The position numbers were made by a program, and so were the translations under genes. Shown here one piece after another: positions 24,901 to 39,300 of a stretch of DNA of 64,000 bases (the stretch's first letter is position 1; the number at the start of each line of letters is the position of its first letter). Source of the DNA: Siphlonurus alternatus (Eukaryota; Arthropoda; Insecta; Ephemeroptera; Siphlonuridae). The notes beneath the pieces were generated by a model that made no database searches, had not been told where the DNA came from, and saw only the letters and a program-made list of their open reading frames with translations. The stretch covers positions 31,737,715 through 31,801,714 of the forward strand of contig OX463788.1 of the NCBI GenBank assembly GCA_949825025.1, given 5' to 3'.

Positions 24901-27900
24901 ATGTAACGACATTTATAATCAGTGCTTCACAAATGCTTTTTAATTGCAAATGCACAATAAATGCTAAATGGGAAAAAAAATTAACATACAAAAATGAACA
25001 TTAAAATTTTACATAATTGTATTACACGAAATTAAATGTAAAGGTAAAATAGTAGACAAAAAAATTAAATAATTTATGTAATGTAGGATTTAAAATAACA
25101 AATAAAAATTTAATTTAAATATTCATAAATATTCTTGATTATTATTTTTATTAATAACCTTTAATAATAACATATAAATTTATAGTTTTGCTTATTATAC
25201 TGAAATGTTAATATGCAAATTTGTAAGATTATCAGTAGGTTGTAAATACAAGTAAGGGTTAGTTTGCAAGGGATGACTTTTTGACGGTTTTAGACCAGCG
25301 GAGATTAATGGCGTGCGAGATATGAGATGACACCTCCTAAGGCTTGAACAAAACATCAGCGGCCTCCCAGCCACCACCCCTAATCCCCCCGTGTTTATAA
25401 CGACCTACTCCTCTTCCTCCCCTCACCCCTTTGCCGCCTTCCAGTATAACTTGAGACGCATGTGACGTCACTCCAGCACCGGCTGCGTTATTGATCATAT
25501 ATTATGTTTACAAAATTAATGATGGAGGCTTTTTTTTCTGACACCTTTGCAAGTATTATTATGATATATAGGTTCATGTACCAAACTTTATAATATATAA
25601 GACTGTTGTTTTTGTCAACTTTGACTGAGTAACCAATATCTTTTGTTACGTAACCTCGAACGAAAATATGTAACGTAAAAAAAAAAAAAAAAAAAAATGT
25701 CCTACTGTATTTTAAAGTAAATTTGTAATATTATATAAATAGCTATATAATGTCAGTGTAATAAAATAGTAAACAAATTAACTGAAAAACTAGAGGAGAA
25801 CAAAGAATAATAAAGTTAATGAAGAGTTAAAGTTTTTAAGAGATAATTTATATACATAAAAAAAAGGCAAATGTAATTTTTAACGGGGGTAATAAAATGT
25901 CAATTTTATGACACAGTTTACTATCTTGAAAATTTGTTAAAGAAAAATCCTATATACGTATTCTGTAAATATACATATGATATATGATCGTTCTTTTTAG
26001 TGGTACATTAAAATTTAAAATAAAAAAAATACGTTTTTACGATGGGAAAAAAAATAAGGCAAATAAATTTAAGTTAATAATGATAATGACCTACAGTACC
26101 CTCAAGTGCATGTTCAATTATGCGAGATTTAAATGTAAAAGTTTCACTCCACAGTCAATAATTTTCAACATTTATAAAAAAAAATACAGGGCCTAAATTT
26201 TCCTTTTAGCTCACTCTGATTCTTGAGACAGATTCAGATATATCATCATCCATTATCACTCGATATTGTTTCTAACATGCTTTTGACTTGCACGGTAAAT
26301 CATAAAGAGTGAGAAAAATGTTTGTTTAAAATTTCTTCTTCACATTTTGATTTTATCAAATTGATCACCAACAGGGTGATTTAAAAAAAAATAAAAACAA
26401 GAGCGAAAAAATAAAAAATAGTTAATTTAAAAATATATAAAACTATGAGCAAATTTAATTTGCATTTTGTTCCGCTTGAGTGAAATTTCTTTTAACAGTT
26501 ATATTACTAACAAGTATAATAGATCTTTTATTAATTTGGAAACTTGTGAACATGAAAATAATATAATGATCTATATTATATATAACTGTAGAACAAGTAT
26601 AATCTGAAATACGTACAGTAATGTATCATTGTATTAAATAAATAAAAAACTGTCTAGTTGCCTGACCTTTGAATTTCAATATATTTTATATAATACATAA
26701 AACATGGAGATGGCAAAAAATGATATCACAAGAAATAATTTATCAAGCCAAAAGGTTTTGACATGAAAACTAACCTTCATGAAAATAATTTCCTGCTCTT
26801 GTAAGATTATATAACAAAATATATATATTATAATAAAAATGTTAAGATATAGAGATAAAATTTATATTTATATTGCATCTTATTTTATAGCTGCAAAAAT
26901 TCACCAATGTACACGGAAAAAAATAATTGTTAGCCTTTGTGATGGCCAAAAATTTTGTTTGTTGTAAAACAACATTTTAATGTAATGTGTTTTGCAATGT
27001 TAGTAAGTAAGTAAGTAAGTAAAATTCTTTATTTAGCAAAAATGCTAGTACATACATATTTTTTGCATAACATATCATACATTTTTCACATATTTCAGGA
27101 ACATCCACCTTTTATATTATAATAAAATATTTATGATAATATTACAATTTTCATCATTTCCTCCTATTGTCACAAAATCAGTTTGTATATTTCTTTTTTA
27201 AAAACATTTTTTTAACAAATAAAACACATTCTCTTTTAAATTGTATGCTATCTACGATGTTTTTCACATATCTTGGTAAACTATTAAACAGTTTGAATCC
27301 ACTAACCATAATAGATTTTTGATAAAATCTATTTTTCTGTTTCCCGATGCGAATATTGCCGGCAGTTCTTGTGTTGTGTTGATGAACTTCATTGTGGTAC
27401 ATTATATCATTACACAGGTAGTTTGGCACTCTCTTGTTTACAATTCGGTGAACAAAAACTAACACATTTAATGCCAACCTTTGTTTGATTGACATCCAGC
27501 ACATTGTGTCCAACATTAAATTAATAGGAGTTAATTTATTACATCTAAGTATTACCCGCATTGCCTTATTTTGTAACAGTTGCAATTTTTTAATATTTTC
27601 TTCATTACTGTCCCATAAAATTGTAGAACAGTACTCAAAATGAGGTGAAATAATTGTTTTGTAAATTAATGCTTTTGTCCACGGACTTAAAAAATTACCT
27701 ATCCTTGCTAAATAGCTGATTTTGCTTCCAACCTTTTTATTAATATATGCAACATGTTTTTTAAAATTAAGATGTGAATCAATAATAATACCGAGATATT
27801 TAATTTCATCTACAAATTCAAGTATTTCACCATCAATAATTACACTACTTTTATTCACGTCTTCAATAATATTTGACTTTACAAAAGAAGAAGGCAGTAT

Positions 27901-30900
27901 TAATATACATTTTGATTTATTCACATTTAATTTTACCTTGTTGACTTTCAGCCAAATATTCAACCTTACAAGACTTTTATTTATCACATTGCACGCCTCT
28001 TCGTACGTTTTTTTCGATGCTGAAACAAGAGTGTCATCAGCAAAGAAATTAAAGAGCACATCATCAAGTTGCAAATACAAATCATTTATATACAAGATGA
28101 ATAATAGAGGTCCAAGGACCGACCCTTGGGGCACCCCTAGGTCATTTATTATTTCACTAGAGGTTTTGTTGTTCATTTTGTTTTTTGTTTTCTATTTGTA
28201 AGATAACTGTCTATTAAATTTATGCAATTTGGGCCAAAACCATAATTTTTTAGCTTTGCAATTAATATTTTTCGATCTATTGTTTCAAAGGCTCTTTTAA
28301 AATCTAACATTACCGCTATTGTAATATTTCCATCATTAGCATTTTTCCTCCACTGTGTTAAAACTAACTGTATGGCTGTTTCACATGAAAAATTCTTTCT
28401 GAATCCTGATTGATGCTCACATAAAATATTATTATTTTCAACATATTCAATAATTTGTTCATACAATATAATTTCAATTATTTTTTCATACATTGGGAGA
28501 AGATTAACTGGCCTAAAGTCTTGTGCCTCTTTAGGATTTTTAATTTTAGGTATAGGAATAATTAAAGATATTTTACAAGAATCAGGGTATACATTTGTTC
28601 TTATAGTTAAATTAATTATGGAGAGTAATTTTTCTCCTATAATATCAAAAGAATTTAAAAGGACATTTACTGAAATTTCATCTGATGAACTTTTATTTTT
28701 CTTTAATGAGTAAATAACTTTTTTTAATTTTTCTAAGGTAATTTCTCTGAATTCAAATTTATTTAATGGGTCAAATTTGAAGTTAATATCTACTAATTTT
28801 ATTTTCTCCTCATTTGATATGTCCGGTATTGAGTCAACAATGGTTTTTACACTTTCGACATAAAATTTATTGAAACATTCATCATAACTTTCATCAGAAT
28901 TTTCAAAATTGATATCTTTTATACTATTTTTAATTTTTTCTTTTCCACTGATAGTTTTTAAAGTTTTCCACATTTGTTTACAGTCATTTTTTACAGCATC
29001 AATTTTATTCTCATAATATTTAATTTTTTCTTCTCTAACTACTGTTACATATTTATTTCTCTTTTTTTTGTAATTATCCCAATCAATATCAGTTCCTGTT
29101 ATTTTTGCTTTATTATATGCCATATCCCTTTCTTTTCTTACGTTATAACATTTTTCGTTAAACCAAGGCTCATTTTGCAAATTATATGTAACATTTATTT
29201 CTTTTTTAGGGATTATTACGTCTAATCCTTGGATTATATTTTTAATAAAATTTTCTGTTACATCATTGACATTATCACTTTCTATCCACATTAAATTTTT
29301 TAAATATTCATTTAATTTTTCATAATCAATATTTTTCCATAATTTAATTTCAATCTTTTCATCATTATTTTTGAATTGATTTTCTTTTTTAATTGAAAAA
29401 AAATCACAACAAATAGATATTATCTCATGATCACTTACTTTACGGTCAGAATTTAATTTTACGTTTACATTTTTCCTATTAACAATTACTAAATCAATCA
29501 ATGTTTTACTGTCTTTACAAATTCTTGTACACTTTTTTACTATTTGTTTCAATCCATTTCCTTCAATTATTTCTTTTAGTTTCCTACTGTATGTCGTATC
29601 GTTTTTCATGTCAATGTTAAAATCTCCATTAATTATTGTTGCATCTCCATTAATTGTAACTTCTTCAATCCAATTTTCCAAAAAGTTTAAAAATAGCACA
29701 TTTGATGAACTTGGAGAACGGTATACAGTATAAATTTTGAAATTTTGACGCGTATCTTTAATTTTAATACCCGAAATCCAGTAGTTTTGCTCAAAAGAAA
29801 TATTACATAAAATATCATAATTTATATCTTCACGCACATATATTATACAACCTCCAGTATGTCTACTTGAGGATCTACAAACAACGGCATTATAGCCAAC
29901 AATACTAATTTCTTGGTCCGTAATATCTAGTGTAACATGGGTTTCACTTAAACATATTATTGCAGGATTTTTCTCTATAATTATGGTAACTAAATCACAC
30001 TTGTTTGTAGTAAGACCTTGGATATTAACATATAAGATATAATTTGATTGTTCACCATATTTGCACCACCGCTAATCAAAGCTATAGCGTTTTTTTAGTG
30101 CTTCAACTCTGTTTTGATACATGGGGCATGATTTGTCATACGCAGTATGATGCTCGTCGATGTTCGTACGATGTTTATATGTGCTAGTTGTACTATAATA
30201 AGAAAAAAATATATTGGCTCATACTCATACTCGTTCAATTTTACATGCATGTACTATATGAAGTTAAAACGATGTAACAACTGCGCTTTCTTGTTGTAAA
30301 TTTTGTATTTTCCGTGTAGAAGAAGGTCACGGATAAAAGTTAATAGCCACGACCTTGTACCCCAAATTTCGACTAAATGTAACTGAGGGACCGTGGAAAC
30401 CTCAGTCAGGATGACGAGCAAAGACAGCACTGTCCTAAAGACAAGTATCGATGTATTTTTTTTTCTTAGTTTATAACCGTTGATCTATGAGCGGTCATGC
30501 ATCGTGATTCAAACATAAGACATATTGTATTGCCACAGGGTAATTGAAAACTTGTTAAAAACACATGTTATTAAACTATACAGTATAATATACTTATATA
30601 ATCTCGCGAATTGTGATTGTGATAATTCAGGAATCAACAATAGGAAAAATTAATAACAACAGCTCATGCTGGTTTAAGACGTTGTTAAAACGTCTAGCGA
30701 GAATTATAATGCTATCAATTAACTTCTTCCCTTGTAATAAGCTACACTAGGCTCTGATTCATTACACCACAAACCAGAAGCTCCATCATACTTGTATTTA
30801 TACTTCATTAGCTCACGCAAGACACATGGAATATTTATTTATTAAAGTACAGAATATTTACTATCACACTGTTATTATCAAGTTTTTACTCTAGTACACG

Positions 30901-33900
30901 GAAATTTGTTTCTTATATATATATCGAGTTTTAAAAAAATTCAGGGTGAAATAATACATAATTACATTATTTATTCTCATGTACTGTATGTTGCAAACTA
31001 TTATTATATGGACAGTAAAATTAATTTGAACCATCGGCAGTAAAGTTTGAGAATTGTATATTTAAACTTTAAAAAATTAAATTCTTTTAAAATGACTATG
31101 CATTTTAATTTATTTTTCTTAGTAATAAAGTTTATATATTTGATAAAAAAAATATCATAAATGCACAATCGATTCAAGATGAAGCTTTCTGTACAGGGGA
31201 CATATGAAAAATGTGATTCTTTATTCTCGTTTCATTGTGTATTTACGAAGATATACCTTTAATGATGATTTTTATCACAATGTTTAACACAGAAGTATCA
31301 CTTTACTTTCAGACTGCTGAAGAATATCGTGTGGAATACGACTTGAGACGAGGTCGAGAGTACTCCCGTTTCCATGGTTACACATACGATGGTATCTGGA
31401 CCGTTGCTCTTGCCATTCAACACGTTGCAAGAAGTATACATCACCATCGTCCAAACCAGACGGTCACTGACTTCCGGTACCGAGATGAATTATGGGAACA
31501 GTTATTCCTTGAGGCACTGCGGAACATCAGCTTCGAGGGTGTTACGGTGAGTGGCAGCCCATGTAGCGTGCTATATAATATTATATAACATGAGTATATA
31601 TATCATATAGTGAGCGGACGGAGTATATAGTACATACACTTGTACATATTCAGTTTAATGCAAGAGGGAGCTGTCACATAGATACAAAGCTTGCTTGCTT
31701 GCTTGCCATATATTTCACTATACATTGCACAATCTGCTATATATATAGCTGCTGCTACTACTGCTTCAAGCAGATTGGATTTTTACAGATATATCTCTTC
31801 TATGTACGAATAATTTTATTCTTTTTTTTTTTTTTTTTACTACATTGATCAATTATGTATTACCATTTTTTTTAGGGTCCTGTTAGATTTTATGACAACG
31901 AAAGAAAAGCAAGCATATTACTAAAACAATTTCAAGGTAAGATTTCGTTTAATTCAAAAATGTCAGTATAGTAAAAATACAAAATCCAAAATAAAACATA
32001 AAATTAATTTATTCTTGTACATAATTATAACAATAATAACACTTATTGATTATTTTCCTCAAAAAAGTTAAAGAAGTTACATTTAAAAAAAAAAATACCG
32101 TCATACTTCAATTGGTTCAATAATTATAGCTTTTATTTGAAAATTTTGTTGTTCAATTCGGAAGCTGATGTTCTCATATAATATTTGTCTTTTTTTTTTT
32201 TTTACTGACAAGTGAGCTGAAAATGCATGTTGATATGACATTTTTAACCTCATGGACAATGTTTTTAGAGAGTTGTATTTGTATTATAGATGGTGAGGAG
32301 GTTAAGATTGGAGAGTTTAATGGCGTCACCGGTCAGCTGGACTTGTCGCGAGGTCATCCCATCAAGTGGCATAGTGGACGAGGACCTCCTAAGGATCGAA
32401 CCCACACCCTTATAGAACACACGCGCATAGACCTCAAGCTGTATGCACTACTCGCAAGCATAGCGGCCTTTGGCATCCTCATGGCGGCCATTTTCCTAGC
32501 CATCAACATCCGTTACCGCAACCAAAGGTGGGTTTATTCATGGTGCGTGATGTGGATGTTAGACCATGCAGCATCACCCGGCCACCACGGGTTGCCTAGC
32601 AACAAGTATAATACTGTAAATTTATTGAAGCTTTAACTTCTTGTCTATAAATTTTTTATTTGAACTTTATAATATTGGCCTAAAGGTTTTTGCAATATTT
32701 ACATTGATTTCGAGTACCACCATCGTCATATATGTATTAACTCTACAACCTACAACTCTCACTGTCAGTTATTGTATCATTATACGTAACTTCAATACGT
32801 ACGATACGCATAAATATATAGATTTTACATGTAGAATATCATTATAAATAACATGTTTGATTTTATTTTAGCAACTTTATAAGCAAACAAAAATTTGAAG
32901 TTAAAAAAGAATCTGAAAGTTTAATTCTAATTTATTATTAAAGTCAAAATATACCACACAAATTTGTGGTATAGTGTCAATTATTAAAATTGTTATGAAA
33001 ATAGAACACAACAATTTATAAAACATACTTGACAATCTTAATATTCTTAGAACTTTTAAGATAATTATAATCACATTTATTCCCATGCTTCATGTTTCGT
33101 GCCCATTTGTTTACTTATTTCTATTTTTATAATAAATCAAGATAACACAATCATATTTTTTTGACATTCGTAGAAAAATTAAATAAAAATATACCCGAAT
33201 TTAAAATAATTTATTAATATTATAAACTATTCTTATTTCCATATATACTATTTGCGTGCTAATTGTGTTACTGAATAAGTTATATTATAAAATCTATACC
33301 ATAAGAGTAGACGATAGTGATTTTTGACGTATATGTTTTGACGTGTGTCACGCAGATATATCAAGATGTCGAGTCCGTACCTGAACAACCTGATCATCGT
33401 TGGCTGCATGTTGACATACACGAGTGTCATCTTTCTCGGACTGGACAGCCAACTGACGAGTGTCACCACGTTCCCCTACATCTGCACTGCGCGCGCCTGG
33501 CTGCTCATGGCTGGTTTCTCCCTCGCATTTGGCTCCATGTTCTCCAAGACATGGCGCGTGCACTCCATCTTCACCGATGTCAAGCTCAACAAGAAGGTTC
33601 GCACGCACTTACTCTCTCCCTCTTATAATACCTTTCCTGTCCAAATGTCATGTACAGAAGAAATATTAAATTTCTCCACCCTTTAAATTAAAAGATATGC
33701 ATAGAGTTTTTCTTTTATTTGATATTAACATCATACACGTATATAGAAAAGAATATGATGGAAAAGTTAACGTCAAATACAAAAGAAAAAATTTATGGAA
33801 CACAACAGCGTTGACTGACTAAGCTATGCTACTTTGGTGCTCGTTTTCTTTCATTTTTATTTTCTTTATAGTGATAGTTCTAAAATACCTTTTTTTATAT

Positions 33901-35116
33901 TTTGTGTATATATAAAAAATATATATCTACTTTTAAAACGAATCCACGTTCCAAATGAAACGATGCATACATAAATATAATAAATACGTGTGCTCACAAT
34001 GCGGACATTTTTAACAATGCACTCCAAGCATCATTCTGTACTAATGTCACTTCATGCCCTTTTGTAGTTATAATGCCACAAAATGCAAAAAGCTTACGTC
34101 AGACTACATTCTATAATATATTTTCTCGTTGCCGACACAATGGCATCCTTGCAACAGCATTCACTTAGCGTGTAAGCATTTTTCAATTCGGGAAATTAAC
34201 ATAATATATATTTTTATTATATATAGCCTTTACCTTTCATAAATAATATTACAAAATTGCATGGTAACCATAATATATTGATAAAAAATTTAATTCATTT
34301 GCATTCATTTTTTTTAACCTACATCACGTGAATGAAATCATACGCGTGATTTACGAAGGAATTATCCAGAAAGTTAATCAGTTTTTCACTAACCGCGACC
34401 TCCTTTCGTGAATCGCAACAAATAAAACTTAAAGTATATAAAAAAAAAAAAAAAAAACTTAAATGCATTTTTAGATTTCGCCATATCAGATCAAATTTAA
34501 CGGAAGAAATTTTTGGTGAGATAGTTAAAATTTACCGTCTAATGCCTGTCAAATCTTCTGATAATACTGAAAGTTCCTTTTAATATGTTTGTTCAATTCT
34601 GAGGCAATGTTGTATATATATATTAATTTTTTTTAACCATCCCCTAAATTTTAATAAGCAACGTTGTTTTGACGCGGTACGCAGGTGATAAAGGACTACC
34701 AGCTGTTCATGGTAGTGGGGATCCTGCTGATGATCGACGTGGCCATCATGACCACCTGGCAGGTCACTGACCCCTTCTACCGTGAGACCAAGCAGATGGA
34801 GGCCTACGTAAGTAACTAATTTTAAATTTATAAGTAACAGATCTATATGATACATCCAATAAATAAAAGTATTTATTCTGTATTTTCATTTGCAAGGCCT
34901 ATATGGCCAAACATGTTGATAAAGAAATAAAATTTATTAAAAAAAAGTATTGCATGGCAGTATAAGTATGATTCTCGCTAAAATAAATTAAATCATCCTC
35001 ATACATTCAACGTGATACACTGAGAATTTTGGTGGAATCAAGAAATTTCTGTCAATGAGTGTACGTATAAAGATTCTGAGAATCCATGATGTATATTATA
35101 CTGTATACAGATAATG

Positions 35117-35195
<79 letters not shown>

Positions 35196-36268
35196 TAATG
35201 TAATGCCAAAAATATAACTTTGTAATTTCGTTCTTAAAGTGTAATTTCAACTTGTATATTATCATATATGTATGTTTCTGTATTTCGTTTGCTTTTTAAA
35301 TTAACTTTTTATTGATGTTTTGAATATACAAATTTACGTCATACCTTATATTATTTCTTTATGTATATATGATTGCCTCAACTTCCTCTCTTTATAAAAT
35401 TCATTTCCTACTCGTGCTATAATATTTTTAATCTAATAATATGCTGTTAAGACGTCGGGAAAATAAGCCCCAAGCTAAATATCAATCATACCAAACTTTA
35501 ATCCTAAATTAATCGAGTTTGCATGACGTCAACGCATCAAATTTAAAGTAGTAAAGAATTATATTATATACTTAAAATTATTAACCTTCTTAGAATACAT
35601 TATCTTACATTATTTCTTTAGGGAATTATAAAAGTAATAAGTTAAATTTTTAATTATTAAAAATCTCATTAAACTATAGTATATTTTAATTATACCTTTG
35701 AGAAAAGTATAAATTTAATAATTACATTTAATGTAAATAAAAAAATATATTCTTTAAAATGAAAGTTCTATCTTCAAACGATTAATTTTGTACACTTGTG
35801 ATTTAAAAGTATCTTATTAGTTCAGTTAGTCAAGTTTGTTTGTTTGGTACGCAGCCTCACCCGTCGAGCGCTGACACTGTGATCATCCCTGAGAACGAGT
35901 ACTGCCAGAGTCATAAGATGACTCTCTTCATCTGCTCGGTGTATGCCTACAAGGGACTGCTACTCGTGAGTATAACACGCAATTTCCTAGGAGATACATC
36001 TTTCCGCCAACGCTACGTATACCTTCTATGTATACTTACCTCACTGCCTACTAGCTTGCCTTACTGTTGGCTGCTACTACTATTGCTGCTTCTACTACTA
36101 CTGCTGCTGCTACTACTACTGCAAGAAGTATATAGGCGTATTGATCAAAGTGTACATAGTCTTTGACACATTATCTCACGCTACACAATTTTACCCTTTG
36201 AAACTCCGCCCACTCATAGTGGTGGTTTGTTATTTGAATGTATGTATGTAAGCTTCGTATATAGCAAC

Positions 36269-36345
<77 letters not shown>

Positions 36346-39300
36346 GGGGGCACGCTAAACAAGGAGTGTTACCCCTTTTATAATTTATACTACAAGTGTC
36401 GTACGCCATGTGTAACGATTGTGTGGTGTATTGTTGTGTGGGTGCACGCATTGTTTGTGATACGCCAGAGTATCTAACTGATTATTTATAAAATTATTAG
36501 ATTTAAACGCTCCAAAAATATATTAAATTTATAAAAATAATATAAAATTAAAAATTAGAGAGTTAATAAACTTGCAAAAGTTTTTTATGCATGTGTATAA
36601 TATATATTTATTATAATTATTAATTCAATCATTAATTTTAATTTAAAATAATAAAAGCCACAGAAATGACAATGTTTGTATGTCTAAAGGATATTCTTTT
36701 ACATCATCACATTGTTACTATATTCTAAATCATATTAATTTCCATTTCTGTATGATGATTTCATTTACATAAAATAAAATTGTTGCCATGTTAAATGAAA
36801 TGGAAATTAACAACTTCTAATTGCTTTACTTTAATTTAATTTAATGTATTTTCATGTATTATATATATAAATATATTAAAGATATATTTATATAATGGTA
36901 AATATTGAATTGAACGTGCTTTCATGAAATCAAATCATCATATTTATTAAAATTTAAGAAGTGTGTTGTAGACAGACATTCAGAGCAGCTATATAAATAA
37001 AGAACATTATGTAACTTTGTCGCATTTAGTCTGGTTTGTTTTATAACCGCAACAGTTAGCAACCAGTAGATATCTTCGTACTAACACTAATTTCGCTTGG
37101 TTGCATACGACGCAGATCTTTGGAGCGTTTCTGGCTTGGGAGACTCGTCACGTGAGCATCCCTGCTTTGAACGACTCCAAATACGTGGGTATGTCCGTGT
37201 ACAACGTGGTGATCATGTGCGTGATGGGAGCCGCCATCTCGTTCGTCCTGAGTGACCAGCAGGACGCCAGTTTCATCATCATCTCCGTGTTCATCATCTT
37301 CTGCACCACGGGGACTCTGTGCCTCGTGTTCGTGCCCAAGGTGCGTGCGTTCTACACTTTTTTCGTAATGGAGGAGAACCCCATGTCATGTATTTATAAC
37401 TTGACCGCGGCCTTTCAATTTATTATTTAACTGATATACAATTCTATAAAAGGGAAAAATATAACTATTATAACAATGGTGGGTAGTCACAAAAGTTTAA
37501 ATCACAACTTAATTTTAAAAAATTAATTATCCTGAATTGAATACTAAATAAACATGGAAAGAAAATATAGAAGGAATCTGTGCTAGAGTAACTAATAAAT
37601 TCTTTAGCAAAGATTTGTTATAGATTTTTTTCAATATAATTTTTAATATATTGTAATATAAGTTACATATGAAAGTAATGAATTAATAGCATACCAAACA
37701 TTATGCACTGAGAAAATATATTTCATGTTTTGTAACCAAATATCTTCATAATCAGCGTATATAACACCACCAAAATTCCATATTAATTATAAAATAATGA
37801 TGTGGTTTAGAAAGGGGATATTGACTATATTGATTTACATATAAAACCAAAACAAAGTTTAAGATATCTTATTCATGCCATACTGGGAGTTTTCAGTGAC
37901 AGTCGCGATTGAGTAACGAGTATATACAAAAAATGCAAGTAAAAGGTTGGAGTTATGAAATTTTCATATAAAAAAATATTGATTGACTTAAGGGGTTGGC
38001 TATGACTTCCCAAGTTTTAATTCTAGAGTGCTGGTTTCTTTAGACAGAAGAGAAACATTCATGAAGAGAATGCGGGCCAAACGTTAGCTACGTACACATA
38101 AGAGAGAGACCCTGAAAACTTTTTTTTTTTTTTTTTTTTTTTTGCTAATTGGCAGCCATTGGAACTCTGTAATTCAAATTTGGGATGAACGTAATTTTTT
38201 TTTTTTTTTTTTAATCAGGGATTTATTTGTTTATTTTTTATGACCTCCCTTAAATGATTTACGTACGTGTGTTGCAGCTGATCGAACTGCGGCGCAACCC
38301 TCAAGGCTCGATGGAGAAGCGGCTGCGAGGCACGCTGCGCCCGATGACCAAGGGCGGCCGTCGAGACTCCACTACGTCCGAAATGGAGGAGAAGCTGAAA
38401 GATGCAAAGACCATCAACCAGAGGTTCCGCAAGCAGCTGAGGGACCGGGACAATGAGCTGCAGGTAACGTACTTCAATCCAAGTACTCCGGGACATTACC
38501 CTTGCTTTCACTGTAAATGACAATTTCAGGATGCAATTTTGTTTGATTTGAAAGGAAAATATAGTGTAAAAATCGTAGAAGAATATTGGTTTCATCGACT
38601 AATGTCAACGTTCACAAGTTGTATAAATTAACGTTCGGTATGTACAAGTAAAATTATGTAAATTTTACTTAAATATTTGTCTCCAGCAATCCTTATTTTA
38701 TCTTTATTAAATACATATTTATATTGGAGTCCTGGCGTGGCTGCGTGGAAGATTCCTAAAGCCAATAAAAAAATTGTCTCAATTGGAATCCTGGCATATA
38801 AATACTTTAAATAAGCTTTGTTTCTCTAGCTCTTCTTCAAATAGTAACATATTGTTATTGTTTTAACATTTGAAGCTTGTGTAGAGGCCGTTACCATAAA
38901 AGTGAAAAATATGTTTAATAAAATTGACAGTTTAGAATTAGAACACATTACAATTCATGGCAAGGGGATATTGAAAAACTTGTTTTTCAGGAAATTCTTT
39001 TCATTTCAATGAAGTTGTTCAACAGTAAAATAATTTTAACATTCTGTTCGTATAAATAGTATAAATACACAATCGATTCTGAAGAAAAAAAGATATATAT
39101 AGATTTTTTGTACTGAAAATATAAGGTTCATTGGGTTTTTGAAACGATTTTACTTCTACGAAGAGACGGTCAGAACGTGTAATTGATTTCTATGTAAACT
39201 GATAAAATTCTACTGCTGATGTCTTTATCGTGAGTTTCAAACATGAACTTTCATTACTATACGTATCCAAATTATTACCGGCTTTATTCAAGTACATGCA

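Larger units (their letters stand above)
27003..30075 (-). mobile_element. Non-LTR retrotransposon 2, nearly full ORF2
   Basis: LINE copy antisense to GABBR2, in the C-D intron. On the minus strand it reads from an AP-endonuclease start near 30071 (NYILYVNIQGLTTNKC, then ICLSETHV) through RT to a stop at 27178. A short AATAAAGAATTTTAC end then runs into a TTAC repeat (27003-27022). ORF1 and a 5' UTR were not recognised, and the region above 30075 is unassigned. The coding frame is broken once, near 28173-28200. Very AT-rich codon use. Clade uncertain within Jockey/CR1-like groups. Confidence 0.9.
19540..31312 (+). other. GABBR2 intron C-D (11.8 kb)
   Basis: Holds a TTA repeat, LINE 2 and two GC-richer islands (24150-24300 and 25250-25490). 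20400-24140, 25500-27000 and 30076-31312 are AT-rich with nothing assignable. The last stretch may include LINE 2's 5' flank. Confidence 0.7.
35966..37115 (+). other. GABBR2 intron I-J
   Basis: CTR triplet and GA repeats in the first 400 bp, then plain AT-rich sequence. Confidence 0.78.

Noticed and set aside
28974..29225. Plus-strand frame over LINE 2, and similar ones at 14701 and 27722
   Set aside because: Antisense shadows of the retrotransposon coding frames.
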